A stretch of 64,000 nt of DNA from Fratercula arctica. Taxonomy: Eukaryota > Chordata > Aves > Charadriiformes > Alcidae. This document shows positions 1 through 12,787 of the stretch, in pieces. Numbering within the stretch: the first letter of the stretch is position 1; each line of letters starts with the position of its first letter. Where the stretch lies: contig CANTUZ010000003.1 in NCBI GenBank assembly GCA_947846985.1, positions 95,942,674 through 96,006,673 on the forward strand, in the 5' to 3' direction. The position numbers and the translations under genes were made by a program. The notes below the pieces were generated by a model, which had not been told where the DNA came from, searched no databases, and worked only from the letters and a program-made list of their open reading frames with translations.

Positions 1-2530
1 CTATCAAAAGCTGAGATATTTTATAGCAATAGGCCAGTAACTATTCAAGCAAAGTCTCAGAGGAACTTTTTTTTTTTGGCTGGATAAGTCTGAATTTTGT
101 CAAGACAATTGATTGAAATTATTTTAACACCCAAGTGTTGCATTTATTTTGCAAATTATGTAGCTTCTTAGAATGTCATACAAAGCAGAATTAGACCTCT
201 GAAAGAAGTTAAAGTATATATACTACAGCAGCCGTTGCACTTAACTTGCGTTTATCTGAATATACAACACTGAACAAGCTTATTGTTTTCTGCTGTTTTC
301 TGAAAAGTCATAAATATTACATTTGCACCTCTTAATAATTAGATAACTGACCTTCATACCACATTTGCCGTGATTTGTCCCAGGGTGAACAGCAGATTGC
401 CAATATCAATAGTTCAGGAAGCTCCATAGTTAGCTCATTTGAAGCCTATTGTGTGTAAATTATTGTGAACAAGTATCCATAGCAAAATGTAAAACTGCTA
501 GTTCTTCACTGCTTTTCTATTTCTTGTTGTAATAAGAATTCTTTGGCTTTTTCAAATGCAGAACAATAGCAGCCAATAATCTAAAATTTTCTAGTCCCAG
601 AGTGAAAATGCACATCTTTTTAATAAGAACATCTGATTTTGATGCTACTTTTCCTTTCAGTGCCCACCTTTGCTTTAGTGAGTACAGGAACTGTAACATG
701 TTCCACTTTACCCACTTTCCACCAAGTTTAAGATAAGATCATTCTCTTTCCCCACATAAAGCCTCATTAGCAGCTGCCAGTTGTCGGATCAAACAGCAGT
801 TGCATGTCATACTCCAGAAAGCAGCAGAAAAACATTCAGTTCCACAGGTGAAAGGAACTGTGGCTTTGAAAATTAACAATACGGCTTGGTGAGCAAAGCT
901 GAGGTTCTGAAGACAAAGGATGTTGAGCCATTGATTAAGGGTAGGTTTTAGTAGAGCTAAAAAACATACAGAGGCTATAAGCTGCTTATTAAGAATTACC
1001 CAATGGAATACAAAAGACATTTTATCCCAGAAAACAAGATGGAGTTGCAATTATTTGCAGAGATTTGTGTAAGACAAGAAAAAAAAAATCCTTGATTGAA
1101 GTTTAAGAGTGCTAGAGGAAAACAAACTACGACAGTGAGCACGAAACAGGCCTTTTGACACTTATCTCCCAAACTAGTTTGGGCAGTTGCCTGTGGAGCC
1201 GCTGCTAGAGTTACTAATCCTCTGAATACTTGAGATTTCACTCCAGTACTGTTTACCTTAATTTTTGTGTTCTGTGGAGACAATCTTATGGTAGTAAATG
1301 ATAGTAAAAAATAATTTTATTTTTAATAAATGCTCTTTTTTTCTGTATATTTGTAATGCAAGATCTGAGAGAGCATCAATTATTATTTTAAGAAAATTTT
1401 ATTCATATAAGTAATTTTCTATATATATTCCTATAGCTTTATTCATATATGTTGTAGTGTATATATGAAATATCTTGCATTAAAAATCTGTGCAAGTTTT
1501 CTGTAAGGCTGGTTTCTGACTTGTGAGATTTCCCCTCTGCTTTTCCAGTAAGGTTGAGCATTGTATTTCCTTAGCACACATGTTCTCCATTCATCTCTAC
1601 GCTCTATGTCTGTTCAGTAAACCAGTTGTCTTAAGTGTTTTTCCTGCCAACAAGTGTGATATGCATCAAGTAGCAGGGGCATGGGCATGGTGCTAGAAAC
1701 AGAGACTGACAATAGGTCTTTTTGCTGGGATTGCTGAATTGTGGGGCTGTTCTGCTGAATATCAGAGCGTAGAACCAAGAGACCTTAAGGTGACCACTGT
1801 ACAGAAGTAAGCAAATGGTTTCTTAATCACATGATTCTAAATAAAGAAAAATATAAATAGAGACTAAGGAAAAATGCAATAAAATAAATTTGTTTATGAA
1901 TGAAGGATATATGATACATCACTCTGGAAAGCAAAATCAAATAAAGGACCCTAAAAGATTCAAAGTTGGAATGTGATATTGCTGAAAGTTCTCCAGGCTT
2001 GGCGGACTTGGAGAAGAAATCTTATTAAGCACACGTGCTTTAGTCTGAACTCATCTCTCTTGGATAAACATAAGGACTGTGCATGCCATTCTGATCTTCC
2101 TCAGTCAGCACAATTCTTGATCATATTCCAGGCTTTATGTAATACTATTAACTAATTATGTCTATATAATTTTTATATATTATGCATAGACTTACATATT
2201 ATGTATTATAAATGTATTATTATATATATGTATAAAAAAACCAAGTGCAGCTCACAAATCAATTGCTGAGAAACTCCACTCAACCTCTCTCCAGCCTTCC
2301 ATTATTATTGTCTCCCACTTTTTCCACCTTAAAACTGTTCTGCTGTCTTTCCTTCTCCAGTTTAACTAATAATTTCTCATGTGGCATAATGACCTCTGGA
2401 AAATCCATTCTGCATTTAATTCCACCTGTTTTTCTGCTCAGAATTTGTACTTATTATCACAAACCCCCCTATTTTTTTCCCCATTCTTATGTATAGATAC
2501 TGAACTTGCTAATCTCCAGCTATACAGTAC
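1..2530. other. AT-rich sequence without recognisable gene
   Basis: Only short, unconvincing reading frames occur. There are two TA-rich low-complexity patches (about 1418-1470 and 2158-2238). The stretch lies downstream of PTP4A1 in the gene's orientation. Confidence 0.6.
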
Positions 2531-2830
2531 TATGTTTGCAGTCTGAATGAGTGGGAACCTACAGAGCTATGCGTCACCAACATTATATGATGTGGGAGTG
2601 CTCATGGGGATGCTGGCTGTGCACCACTCAGCTCTGCAGTAAATCCATTCCCAGCCTCTGCATCCTGATGACACCAACAGGCCTCTGCTTCCAGTGCTCC
2701 TTAGGGAGAGGGGTTGGTTATCTCGGGAGACAACTGCAGTTGCGTGGTTCAATACCAGCCTTAGCTACAACAGACGCAGAAAACTGTACCACTGGGTCCC
2801 TGCCTCTGACTTTGGCACAGAACACCAATA

Positions 2831-2884
2831 GAATGGAATGGAATGGAATGGAATGGAATGGAATGGAATGGAATGGAATGGAAT
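2831..2884. repeat. (GAATG)n pentanucleotide microsatellite
   Basis: Ten perfect GAATG units plus GAAT sit directly at the 3' end of a minus-oriented CR1. On the CR1 strand it reads (CATTC)n, apparently grown from the short ATTCTATG-type repeats that normally end CR1. Confidence 0.95.
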
Positions 2885-3262
2885 AATTTCAGTTGGAAGG
2901 GACCTACAATGGTCATCTAGTCCAACTGCCTGACCACTTCAGGGCTACCAAATGCAAAAGCATATTCTTAAGAGCATTGTCCTAATGCCTTTTAAACACT
3001 GATGGGTTTGGGGCATCAACCACCTCTCTAGGAAGCCTGGTCCAGTGTTTGACCACCCTGTCAGTAAAGAATGCTTCCTGATGTCCAGTCTAAGCCTTCT
3101 CTGGTGCAGCTCTGAACCATTCCTGCGCATCCTATCACTGGATACCAGGAAGAAGAGATCAGCACCTCTTGCCTCTGAACTTGAAATGTGAAGAGTCAGT
3201 TCTTTCCAAATTTGGATTTTAACATTTTCCAGTCTCTCCAACTAGAAAAGATGAAGCTCTTT
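2885..3262 (-). mobile_element. CR1 LINE fragment (3' end), minus orientation
   Basis: The plus strand shows the antisense CR1 tail (TTGGAAGGGACC then ATCTAGTCCAACTG) and continues through the region encoding the end of CR1 ORF2: antisense of the CCTGGTCCAGTGTTTGACCA block and of the TATCACTGGATACCAGG block. The element is 5' truncated, with the microsatellite at its 3' end. Confidence 0.9.
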
Positions 3263-3339
3263 GGAATTGCTTCCATGTGAAGTATTCTCATTCTACATCT
3301 TTATTTCCATAAACTTTGTAGACTTTGTCTTCTTATTCA

Positions 3340-3522
3340 ACACTGAGGCACAGCAGAGACAAAGTAGAGAAGATAGGAGCAATTAAGCTAACTGGACCAG
3401 ATGGGATGCATGCGAGGTTACTGGTGGAACTGGCTGAAGCTGTTGTGAGACTGCTCTTATTTTTGAAAGATTGTGGTGGTTGGGGAGGTTTCTGATAACT
3501 GGAGGAAGGAAAACTTCATGCA
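3340..3522 (+). mobile_element. Decayed CR1 LINE, 5' part, interrupted by an LTR
   Basis: It encodes a degraded CR1 reverse-transcriptase N-terminal region (a TGPDGMHAR-like motif and DNWRKENFMH). The frame resumes at 4366 (FKKGKKEDPEKYRPLS) once the 843-bp insert and one copy of its 5-bp target duplication are removed, showing that both pieces were one element. The left edge is approximate. Confidence 0.8.
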
Positions 3523-4365
3523 TGTTAAAGGAGAAGCCGCTGCCGAGCATTCACACACCATTCAAGGAGTCGCACACACACCACTCAGGTCTTTAACTGC
3601 CAGGACCAGGGTCCCTTTGCAGCGAGTGACCCCCGTGAGCCGATGGTGCCCCTTTCCACTCCTCACACACGCAAACACTGACTCTTGGGCATGCTCCCCC
3701 CTTCTTCTTCAGGCTCGACACTAGGTTTCCCACAGCAGAGTCTTAGGTGTCAGATTTTATAAAAGTAAGTAATTTAATTGAAAGGTACAGCAGCAGGGTC
3801 AGCCCAGGCTGGGTGCCTCTGAAAGGGGAGGGATTTTGAACAAAGGAATCCCTGGGCAATTATACCCTTGTGATTCATACACCTGCCCCTCACGTGCTGT
3901 TCACATGTCTTTTTAGTCCAATTTTTGGTCTGGGGTCTTCTAACACCTTATTGGATTCTTTTGCTGTGCCCAGGCAGGCAGACCGTTGACTACTCTGATC
4001 TTGTTGATTTGCAGTCTCTGCTGACGGTTGTAGCCTCCTTATCTTCTGGTTTACATTTCTTGTGCACCTGCGATCACCGGCAGAACATGGAGAACTGAAA
4101 AGTTTCAGACTTAGGGAAAACACTACCAAAACATCAGTGTGTTATCAATGTTTTTCTTACACTAAAAGACTAAACACAACACTGTACCAGCTGCTAGGAC
4201 AATGACTAAGAAAATTAACTCTATTGCGGCCTAAAGGCTTCAGCAAATCTAGCTACTCATGCCAAGTAAAGCTAAGCAAACAGCATAAATCACACCATAT
4301 TATAAGCCTAAGTAATACATTCTAATTAAAACTTATTTAAGCTAAACAGCTAATATCTCTCAACA
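3523..4365. mobile_element. Solo LTR of an endogenous retrovirus, inserted in a CR1
   Basis: This 843-bp block starts TGTTAAAG and ends CTCAACA, giving TG...CA termini. It is flanked by a perfect 5-bp direct repeat ATGCA (3518-3522 and 4366-4370). No gag, pol or env is inside, so it looks like a solo LTR. A TATA-like TTTTATAAAA at about 3754-3763 reads as a box on either strand, so orientation is unresolved; minus is slightly favoured by a GC-richer end resembling U5. Family not identified. Confidence 0.72.
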
Positions 4366-5275
4366 ATGCACACCTTCAAGAAAGGCAAGAAAGAGGATCC
4401 AGAGAAATACAGACCCCTCAGCTTTGCTTCCTTTCCCAGGAAGGTTATTGAGCAAATCCTCCTGGAAGCCATTTCTAAGCACAAGAAGAAGAAGGGATTG
4501 TGTACAAACAACTTGGGTGTACTGAGGTCAAGTTACGTCTGACCAGGCTGATAGCATACAATGAGATGATTGCTTCAGTGGATGAAGGGAGAGCAACAGA
4601 TGTTATTTACATTGTTAAGTCCTGCATCTGGGATGTAACAGCCCATGCACCGGTACAGGGTGGGGGCCACTTGTCAAGAAATCAGCTTTGCAGAAAGGAC
4701 CCGGTGGACAAATTGAATAGAAAGATTGCATCAGAAAGAGAGCAGGCAGCAGGTCAAGGGAAGCGATGATAGACCACATCTGGAGTACTGTGTCCAGTTT
4801 TAAGCTCCCCAGTCCAAGAAAAATACTAACAAACTGGAGTGAACCCTGGTGGAGGCTCACCGAGATGATTAGAGGCTTGGAGCATATGGCATATTGAGAG
4901 ATCTGTGTTTTTTCATCCTTAAAAAAAGGCTAAGGAGGGAATTTTACTGCTGTCTCAGCAGCAGGAGGATGTAGAGAGGAAGACAGACTCTCTTGGAGGT
5001 CACAGTGGGAGAAACAGGCGAATTGCATCCAGGAAGATTCTGACTAGCTACCAAGGGAAGAGTATTCATTGGGAGGGCAGTCAAACCCTAGAACAGAGAT
5101 CTGGAAGGGGCTGAGTTATCTCCATCCTTGGAGATATTCAAAACTTGACTAGACAGGCTCCTGAATAACCTGGTCTAATTGTGAAGTTATCTCTGCTTTG
5201 AGCACAGGATTGGACTAGATCACCTCACCTCCTAGTGTTTTGTCCAATCTAAATTACTGTGTCTCTCTATGGGAC
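4366..5275 (+). mobile_element. Decayed CR1 LINE, 3' part
   Basis: The second half of the CR1 split by the LTR. Recognisable blocks are FKKGKKEDPEKYRPLS, the CACCGGTACAGG block (4649-4660), the CTGGAGTACTGTGTCCAG block (4781-4798) and the terminal GGATTGGACTAGATCACCT. Internal deletions and many stop codons mark it as old. Confidence 0.8.
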
Positions 5276-5640
5276 AATTAAGGGATTTCCTTCAAAAACA
5301 TTCTACTGCTTCAACCCAATAATATAGGATAGTTGTCTCTGATTCTCTTCCTGGACTTGGCTCAGAACCTCACAATTTTCTCCTTTTACACTTACAAGGG
5401 GGAAGGACTTGCTATTTAATAGAACTTACAGAGACCCAAGTTTAAAGAAGCATAAATACTTGGTGGTGCTGAAAGACAATTGAGGCATGTAAACACAAAG
5501 TGATATTGAATAGTACTTAATTTTTTTCAGTGATGAAAATGAGGTACCAATTAAGGAAGTCCAGAAGGGAGCTTTAAGGACAAGTAGACAAGTGAAATAG
5601 AGATGAGCATGAATTCCTGGACAGGGAAAATAGGAACAGC

Positions 5641-5703
5641 ATAGAATCATAGAATCACCTAGGTTGGAAGGGACCTTTCAGATCATCTAGTCCAACCATC
5701 AAC
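5641..5703 (-). mobile_element. CR1 3'-tail fragment, minus orientation
   Basis: The plus strand shows ATAGAATCATAGAATCACC then GGTTGGAAGGGACC and ATCTAGTCCAACC, the antisense of the canonical CR1 3' end. Only about 60 bp is recognisable. Confidence 0.88.
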
Positions 5704-5819
5704 CTAACACTGACAAAAACCACCATATACGGAAGTCAAGAACTTGGGAGGTCAAGACTCTCATGGTATGAAACAAGCCGTACAGAGCAAAGAGCTAACT
5801 GGGATCAGACATCCGCATG

Positions 5820-6320
5820 AAGCCTGAGAATGGGAGAAGCAAAAAAGGTCAAGTCAGGTTTGTGATTAAACAGAAATGTGGGGAAGTTTGCACACTCTCC
5901 ATCAGAAGGATACCCTCCTTAACAGCACAAAGTGATTGGATATTATAAAATTGTCTGACTGATTAGATTAAAATGGGAAATGGCTACCATGTGTCTGCCT
6001 AGAAAAAAGAGCCTGCCCAGCAGCCAAATTAATCCTGACTGGATAAAGACATGGTGCGGAGACACTCCACGTGGGGACACCCGAGGCAGCACTCGAGAGC
6101 ATCCAGGCTACGTAGCTCCTGCCAGGTACCCATCCTCCATAGCACCTTACAAGGAACTGGAAGGTTGGAAGGGAGAAGTGAGGATCCTGCCATACCAAAT
6201 GGTGGAGAGTAGGGTAGCCCATCGCTGGGATAGGGTGGTGTGCGTTACTGTAGAAAACTTTGTACATCAAGCTTAAAGGGATGATTGTACTTGCAGTATA
6301 AGAGAACCCCTTCATGGTTT
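5820..6320. other. Unassigned block, possibly an LTR remnant
   Basis: A moderately GC-rich, CpG-bearing patch in AT-rich surroundings. A TATTATAAAATT box at about 5941-5952 precedes it, and overlapping ORFs of 98 (plus) and 115 (minus) codons cross it. Composition and the TATA-then-GC layout recall a retroviral U3/R/U5, but I found no paired termini or target duplication. Confidence 0.25.
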
Positions 6321-6397
6321 TGCAGATCTGCTATGCCTCCATTGCCTTTATGTGCTTTTATTAGGATGAATCAAAGGTTGTTGTAGAGTTGAATTGA

Positions 6398-6438
6398 AAT
6401 GTTAAAGGTAATGTTAGTGTTAAAAGTAATGTTAAAAG
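6398..6438. repeat. Short imperfect TGTTAAA tandem repeat
   Basis: Four units beginning TGTTA (TGTTAAAGGTAA, TGTTAG, TGTTAAAAGTAA, TGTTAAAAGCTC) stand in series. No function suggested. Confidence 0.6.
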
Positions 6439-6727
6439 CTCAGGGTTTGCATGCCCTACCTTGTGACGCACAGATTTACTGGGGAATTGAAGGAGGCAAA
6501 CTAAGTAGCATGCGGCCCCTATTAGTACCAGGCTAATGAAGTGCGTGGCAATGCTGAAGCAGCACTGTCCTGTTCAGATCAGTATCCTAACCATGGTCCT
6601 GTGGACTGGGAAGGAGAGTTTATTGTCTTCAATTATTTCTCCTCCAAAGCTCAAATGTAATTCAAGTTCTGTCCTGTTCAGAACAAGCATCTGTGAAACT
6701 TGCTGGCAAAACTCGCTGGCAAAACCC

Positions 6728-7848
6728 ATATGACATCCTCGCCTCCAAGCTGATGAAATATGGGTTTGATGGACTGACAATTCAGGGGATAAAGAACTGG
6801 CTTGACGGCCGCACCCAAAGAGTGGCTGTCAATGGGTCCATGTCCAAGTGGAGGCCAGTGACAAGTGGAGTCCCTCAAGGATCAGTATTGGGACTGGTCT
6901 TGTTTAACATCTTTGTCAGCAACATGGACAGTGGCATAGAGTGCACCCTCAGCAAGTTTGCCGACGACACCAAGCTGTGTGGGGTGGCTGACACGCTGGA
7001 GGGAAGGGATGCCATCCAGAGGGACCTTGACAGGCTGGAGAGGTGGGCCCATGCCAACTTCATGAAGTTCAACAAGACCAAGTACAAGGTCCTCCATCTG
7101 GGTTGGGGCAATCCCAAGCACCGATATAGGCTGGGCAGTGACTGGCTTGAGAGCAGCCCTGAAGAAAAGGACTTGGGGGTGCTGGTAGACGAGAGGCTCA
7201 ACACGAGCCATCAGTGTGCACTAGCAGCCCAGAAAGCCAATCATATCCTGGGCTGCATCAGGAGAAGCGTGGCCGGCAGGTCGAGGGAGGTGATTCTCCC
7301 CCTCTACTCCACCTTCGTGAGACCCCACCTGGAGTACTGCGTCCAATTCTGGAGCCCCTACTACAAGAGAGATATGGACGTGCTGGAACGTGTCCAGAGA
7401 AGGGTCAAAAGGATGATCAGAGGGCTGGAGCACCTCTCCTATGAGGACAGACTGACAGAGTTGGGGTTATTCAGCCTGGAGAAGAGAAGGCTCTGAGGAG
7501 ACCTTATAGTGGCCTACCGGTATCTTAAGGGGGCCTACAAGAAAGCTGGTGAGGGACTTTTTAGGATGTTGGGTAATGGTAGGACTAGAGGGAATGGATT
7601 AGAACTAGAGATGGGTCGATTCAGACTGGATGTTAGGAAGAAGTTCTTCACCATGAGGGTGGTGAGACACTGGAACAGGTTGCCCAGAGAGGTGGCGGAA
7701 GCCCCATTCCTGGAAGTTTTTAAGGCCAGGCTGGATGGGGCTCTGATCAACCTGATCTAGTGGGAGATGTCCCTGCCCATGGCACAGGGGTTGGAATTAG
7801 ATGATCTTTAAGGTCCCTTCCAACCCTAACAATTCTATGATTCTATAA
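6728..7848 (+). mobile_element. CR1 LINE, 5'-truncated, with C-terminal half of ORF2
   Basis: It opens mid-ORF2 at [14 protein letters not shown] and carries [16 protein letters not shown] and the reverse-transcriptase FADD box, then the conserved CR1 C-terminal blocks ([35 protein letters not shown]). It ends with TTAGATGATCTTTAAGGTCC and the short ATTCTATG tail. A TGA at 7494-7496 breaks an otherwise long frame; the motif-A half of the RT is missing. Dead copy, relatively young. Confidence 0.95.
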
Positions 7849-9929
7849 AGTATTGTGTCCAAATTTACATGAAGGATAAGGATCTGCTGCTGCTGTTACT
7901 CCACCAATAAAGTGGAATTAAGACTCCAGCCCAATAGAAAATACCCCTTCCATATACTTATTTAGGTTTTGTTACACTGACACAGTGCATTCCCCTGTAT
8001 CTACACACTGTGGTACCTGGTTTTCTTCAGCTGCACTTTGAAAGAGTTCTCATTTGAATCAGAAATTGAAGCAGGCAACTTGATCTTCTGACACTGTCCT
8101 TATCGTTTCGTGTCAGACCACTATTTAACCACTATTAGCTCACAAAGATGTTTTCCACCGATAAGTAACTTGTGTTGTTATTGAGATAATTAATTATCAA
8201 TGCACTGAGGACAGAATACATTAGAACAATATCTATCAAATTTAACAGCATTCATACAGGCGATCATTAAGAGGAAAATAATGCCTAATAACTAGGCTTG
8301 CTGTGGTTACCTGTAGCATAAATCCATATCAATAAAAATCAAATCAGGTTGTAATTGTCAATGTTTATTACACATTAAGAGCAGGGTACATTGAGAGAAA
8401 CACCCAATACTTTACCTGATACTTTGAACTATTGCACTTAGACAAGTTAGGTGAGATTTATTTATCTGTAGATATCAACATTGCAAAGTGAATTTGCTGC
8501 CCCATGCTCCTTTTACAGACTATGCTCTCACCTTTAGAGAGCCCTTAAACTAGTCTATTTTAGGTATCTTAGCATTAATATGCTAAGACTGAGAAGTTGC
8601 TTGAGAAGTACAAAAAGGGACTTTTTGTAGAGGGAAGAGTAAAGGGAAACCTCTACCCATATGCAGAAGTCCGTATTTGTTCAGATGAATCCCTCCCAGC
8701 TATTAAGAAAGCCCACCAAATTTCAGCCTGGTTTTACGATTTGAAATAATCTTGCAAATTACAACTATTCTTTCTATTACAGTGGTGATAACCTCAGTAG
8801 GGATTACATAAATATGTACAAAAAGATAATGCTGTTCCAAACAGATTACTAAGATTTCCAGTTTGACAACCTCCCCCATACTTAGAAGAGACTTGTTTAA
8901 CAATACAGCAAAATCCCAACTTTGAATACTACCTCTCAGCAACTATTTAAATTATGTTGCACATTTAAAAAAAAAATATTGATAAACCAGTGTTACTAAT
9001 GCTGTGCAGTCAGGAGCTTAAAAATGATACAGGTAAGGTCATCTATGAAAGCTTAGTCTGGCCCTCTCAAGTACAAATACCCAATTACACAAGATTTTTC
9101 CCCCACCTCACTTGCAAGGATGGACAATGGTCACGTGAATGAGCAGTGTTTTACTACTTTTCCCACTGCCAAAGAAGAACTTAAGCCTAACCTAGAATTT
9201 GACTCAATACAGAATTACATTTCCCTACAGTTTCTTCTGCACTAATACAGATTACTTCAGAAATTACTGTTTATCTCCACAACTGCCTTCCTTATGTGAG
9301 GACTGGAATAAATGGACTTTTATGCATGGAGAACTGAAGACCAGGGAGATTAGCAATCAGAAGTATTAACTAGTTTGCAGCACTCGTTCTGAAATGCTTC
9401 AAGACTGTTCAAAAATACGTAGTACTACATAGTTTCAGACATATGTAAGTACAGTTTTTACAGACTTCAGTTGAAACTGGCGGCTCAGCGCTTGAGAGAA
9501 TCGGAGGCAAGAGATCACATTTAACTTTATACCTGATTTTGGATATCCAGTCACAGAATATCTTGACTGTCTTTCCTCAGCATTACTTAGCAACTACATG
9601 ACAGGACAATATAGAGAACCCATCAGTCTTCCGCTGCAAGATCACACTCTCCCTCTCCCCCTATTTCCCACACTTAATTTCCTCTACGTGCTAAGGAATC
9701 CTATAAATACTAGCACCATTTACAAGCCATACTCACCCAAGCCATGAGGTCCACAGCACAAAACATAGTCTAGTAGTAGACAAGAATATGCCATCACGTA
9801 CTTAAGTACTGCCACAACATAACTCTTGCAGAAAGGGCAAAGCACTTATAGTCATTCTAAGCACCTAAAATTAGATGTTACAGTAGAGCTTGTCTTCCAT
9901 GCGAGGCTTTAGCCTTTAGTGAAGAAACA
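7849..9929. other. AT-rich sequence downstream of PTP4A1, no gene recognised
   Basis: No repeat or ORF of note. It could include the distal PTP4A1 3'UTR if the poly(A) signals at 8457 or 8364 are used. Confidence 0.5.
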
Positions 9930-12787
9930 GTAATTCCATTCAAGCTCTTCTTCCCTTTTATTTGTAAATTCATATAAATCACACAAATTTAAACTTACTT
10001 TATGTACTTCCATCTGCTATCTTTACATTTAAAGTACAGTCAACATCTTAGTCCCTAAAACCTACCATTGTTAGACATGGATCCCTAAGGAACAGAAAAC
10101 GTCTCTTCCTCTTTTGTCTAAATGTAGAAACAGTTCAGAAGTTGACTGGACCTTTGCTTTTAACAGACACACTTATACTATGCACAAGTTTTCCCTCTTT
10201 AGAAATCTCTGTTTACTGAAATGGACTAAAGCCAAGCCCAGCCTCAAGTTTAAAGAGTTCAAAGGACCAATTTCCCACCACTAACATGTTAGAGCCCGTG
10301 ACTGAAACGCAGCCCTCCTTACCTGCGTAAATCCTATGGAGATACAGCAAAATCCAATGTATGTACAGAAACTGCACTAATGATTTTAAATAACTAAAAA
10401 ATTCCCAAGCATTTTACTGGTAGTTGTTTTACAGATTCCTCCTAGTTCCATGAGGGACTAAATTAATACTTTTAGCTTGATTTGGCTACTAATCTGTGTT
10501 AAACCAGTATTTATATCAACCTGCTATATTGCCAAGTTACAGGCTTTTTATAGGTTTTGCCTTTGCAGTTGTTCCTAAAGTCCAGCCCATCTTGACAATA
10601 GAAACATTGATGACTTTGGATATCATCCCAAAAGAAAAGGCCTTGTTTTGTCAGCCAAACGAAGCTGTATTCCTTTAATCAAAATACCCCCTGACCCAAG
10701 TTTTAACTTCCAAAAGAAAGCTGAATTAAAGTTTATTTTACTTTACAGACTAAGCCAAATGATAAGAGTTTCAGATTTTTAATCATACAGAATTTCAAAG
10801 TGCTCTTTACAATGAGACCATACTTTTCCAAAAGCTATCCTTCAGAAGTTTCATTGAAGCCTATGTCGTACACAGCATCCCATCTCCCTGTTTAGAAAGG
10901 TAAGATGCGTTTTAACCATATCTTAATTTTAAGCAGACATGGGCCCAAGCTTATGATCACCAGTAAGAACAGCACCTCAGTTGGCTACTACGAGCATCTT
11001 CCAGTTCTCATCAGGAAGTTTGGTCACCACTCTGGAAACTCAAACACAGGTCTTAACTGACATAAATTTTGTGATATCTTCTGTTTAGACATCGCTTCAG
11101 CCTGGACAATGAAGCATGGTATCATACTATTTTGTAATTAAATTCTAATGCTGCTGATCCAAGTGTTCTCCAAGCTTTACAGATGCGTACACTCTTCTGC
11201 ATTTACTGCAAAGACAGTTTCAAGAACACTAAGCAAACTCCCCTAAGCACTGGGGAAGTCACAAGTAAGCTACATAAAGAAATACCGTATTTTCTACTAT
11301 TATTTTTTGTCCACATTTATTTATGAGTAAAACAAACAGGAAACATTACAGCAAAGGGGACATTCAGGCCCAGATTTAAAAAAGAAAACAGATGCCTGGA
11401 TAGATTCTGAATTTAGGCACCTCAAGATTGCTGACAAAGTACACAAAAATAAGTGAAAGTCATGAGCGTTTCAGCAAACTTCGTTAAGTGCATTTCAGTA
11501 TTTATTTAGATGTTTAAGCTCTCGCACTAGATTTTACAAGCTGGTGAACACTGGCAAAATTATTTCTCCCACAGAACTATAACCACACATTCCCAAGACA
11601 GTATAAATATATGGTTGAACTAACATTAATACACATCACCATTTTATCAATTACATAATAAAACAAATTATCAAGTATCCAAATATTAAGTTACGCAGCT
11701 TGAAAGGCATACAAAATATTACAGAGGTCTGCCCAAGTCATAGCAGAAACTCAAGGAGGAAAAACAAAAGAAAAAAAAAAATCACACTTTCAACAAAGCA
11801 ATAGTTGGTAAACAACTTTCAATAGGTACAGTAAAAGAAACTACAAGATTTTTTCAGAAATTTTCTGATTAAGAATTTTTAGCTACAATAACAAAGCATT
11901 TCTACATTTTAAAAAAATATTTACTAAAGTAAAGGGCATATTCTATACTTCCTGCACAAGACAAAGGCAACATTTTACTAGAAATATTAAATAGCCCCTC
12001 CCAACCTTTTCAGGCCCTCTGTTAAGTTGCACATGAAGTGCCAACATTAATTTTACTGTAAGGCTTTTTGTCTGGAGACATTAAAGACTTGTGTGCTTCT
12101 GTACAATTTAAAATATTTTCTACATGAGTAACCAGAGTAATGATTTGTAAAATGGAGAGGTTCAGATAACAGAAAGTACAGACACTGGGGTAAAAAGTTG
12201 CTGTAATTCATAGTATTAAAAAGACAAACTGTGCAAATCCTGATAATTCTAGTGCGATTGTGGGAGACAAAACATACAGTGAGCAGGCAAGACTACCTTA
12301 GAGGCCATATTCTTCAATATTGAAATGACTGTAGAAAAAAAGATAGTAAGGTCCAGATACGCTGGTAATTCTCACATCATCAGAACTATATTCATTTATA
12401 AGGAAAAACACGTAGCTGATATGCTGGGTATTTTGGCACCTAATCTCTCTACAGATTGATTTATTTTAGTACCCCAATTTGTAGTAGTTGAAACTAGGTG
12501 GATAAGACTCAATGGCATGATTAAAGGATATTCAAATTGGTAATAAATGAACAAGGAGACACCTCAGAAACAGGGTACAGCAAAAACATTTACTTGGTCT
12601 CCAAACAGATGGATATTTATCTAAACATAGAAGTTGCATTTCTACTAAGCCTTTAGCCTATTAAATACTCCTAGGGAAGCTTCCTTTACTACTAAAACAA
12701 ATATCAGACTGATGTCTCTGGCACGCAGTCTGCTTAATTCTGGTTTCCATCCTTTATTCCCAAAGAAGTACTATAGGCTGTTGAGCT
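9930..12787 (-). other. PTP4A1: Probable PTP4A1 3'UTR (end uncertain)
   Basis: This sequence follows the stop codon on the minus strand, is AT-rich and has no competing gene or large repeat. Minus-strand AATAAA signals occur at about 11316-11323 (3'UTR about 1.5 kb), 9957-9962 (about 2.8 kb), 8457-8464 and 8364-8369 (about 4.4 kb). I placed the boundary after the 9957 signal only because about 2.8 kb is a plausible vertebrate PTP4A1 3'UTR length; the true end or ends cannot be decided from sequence alone. Confidence 0.45.

Noticed and set aside
2700..2770. tRNA-like pattern: TTGGTTATCTCGGG followed by a pol III B-box-like GGTTCAATACC
   Set aside because: The spacing is too short, no cloverleaf or acceptor stem forms, and there is no matching SINE body; treated as chance similarity.
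2551..2886. 111-codon ORF ending in Met-Glu-Trp-Asn-Gly repeats
   Set aside because: Its end is just translation of the GAATG microsatellite; the rest has no similarity to a known family.
6574..7211. Minus-strand ORFs of 68-109 codons
   Set aside because: Antisense shadows of the CR1 ORF2 on the plus strand.
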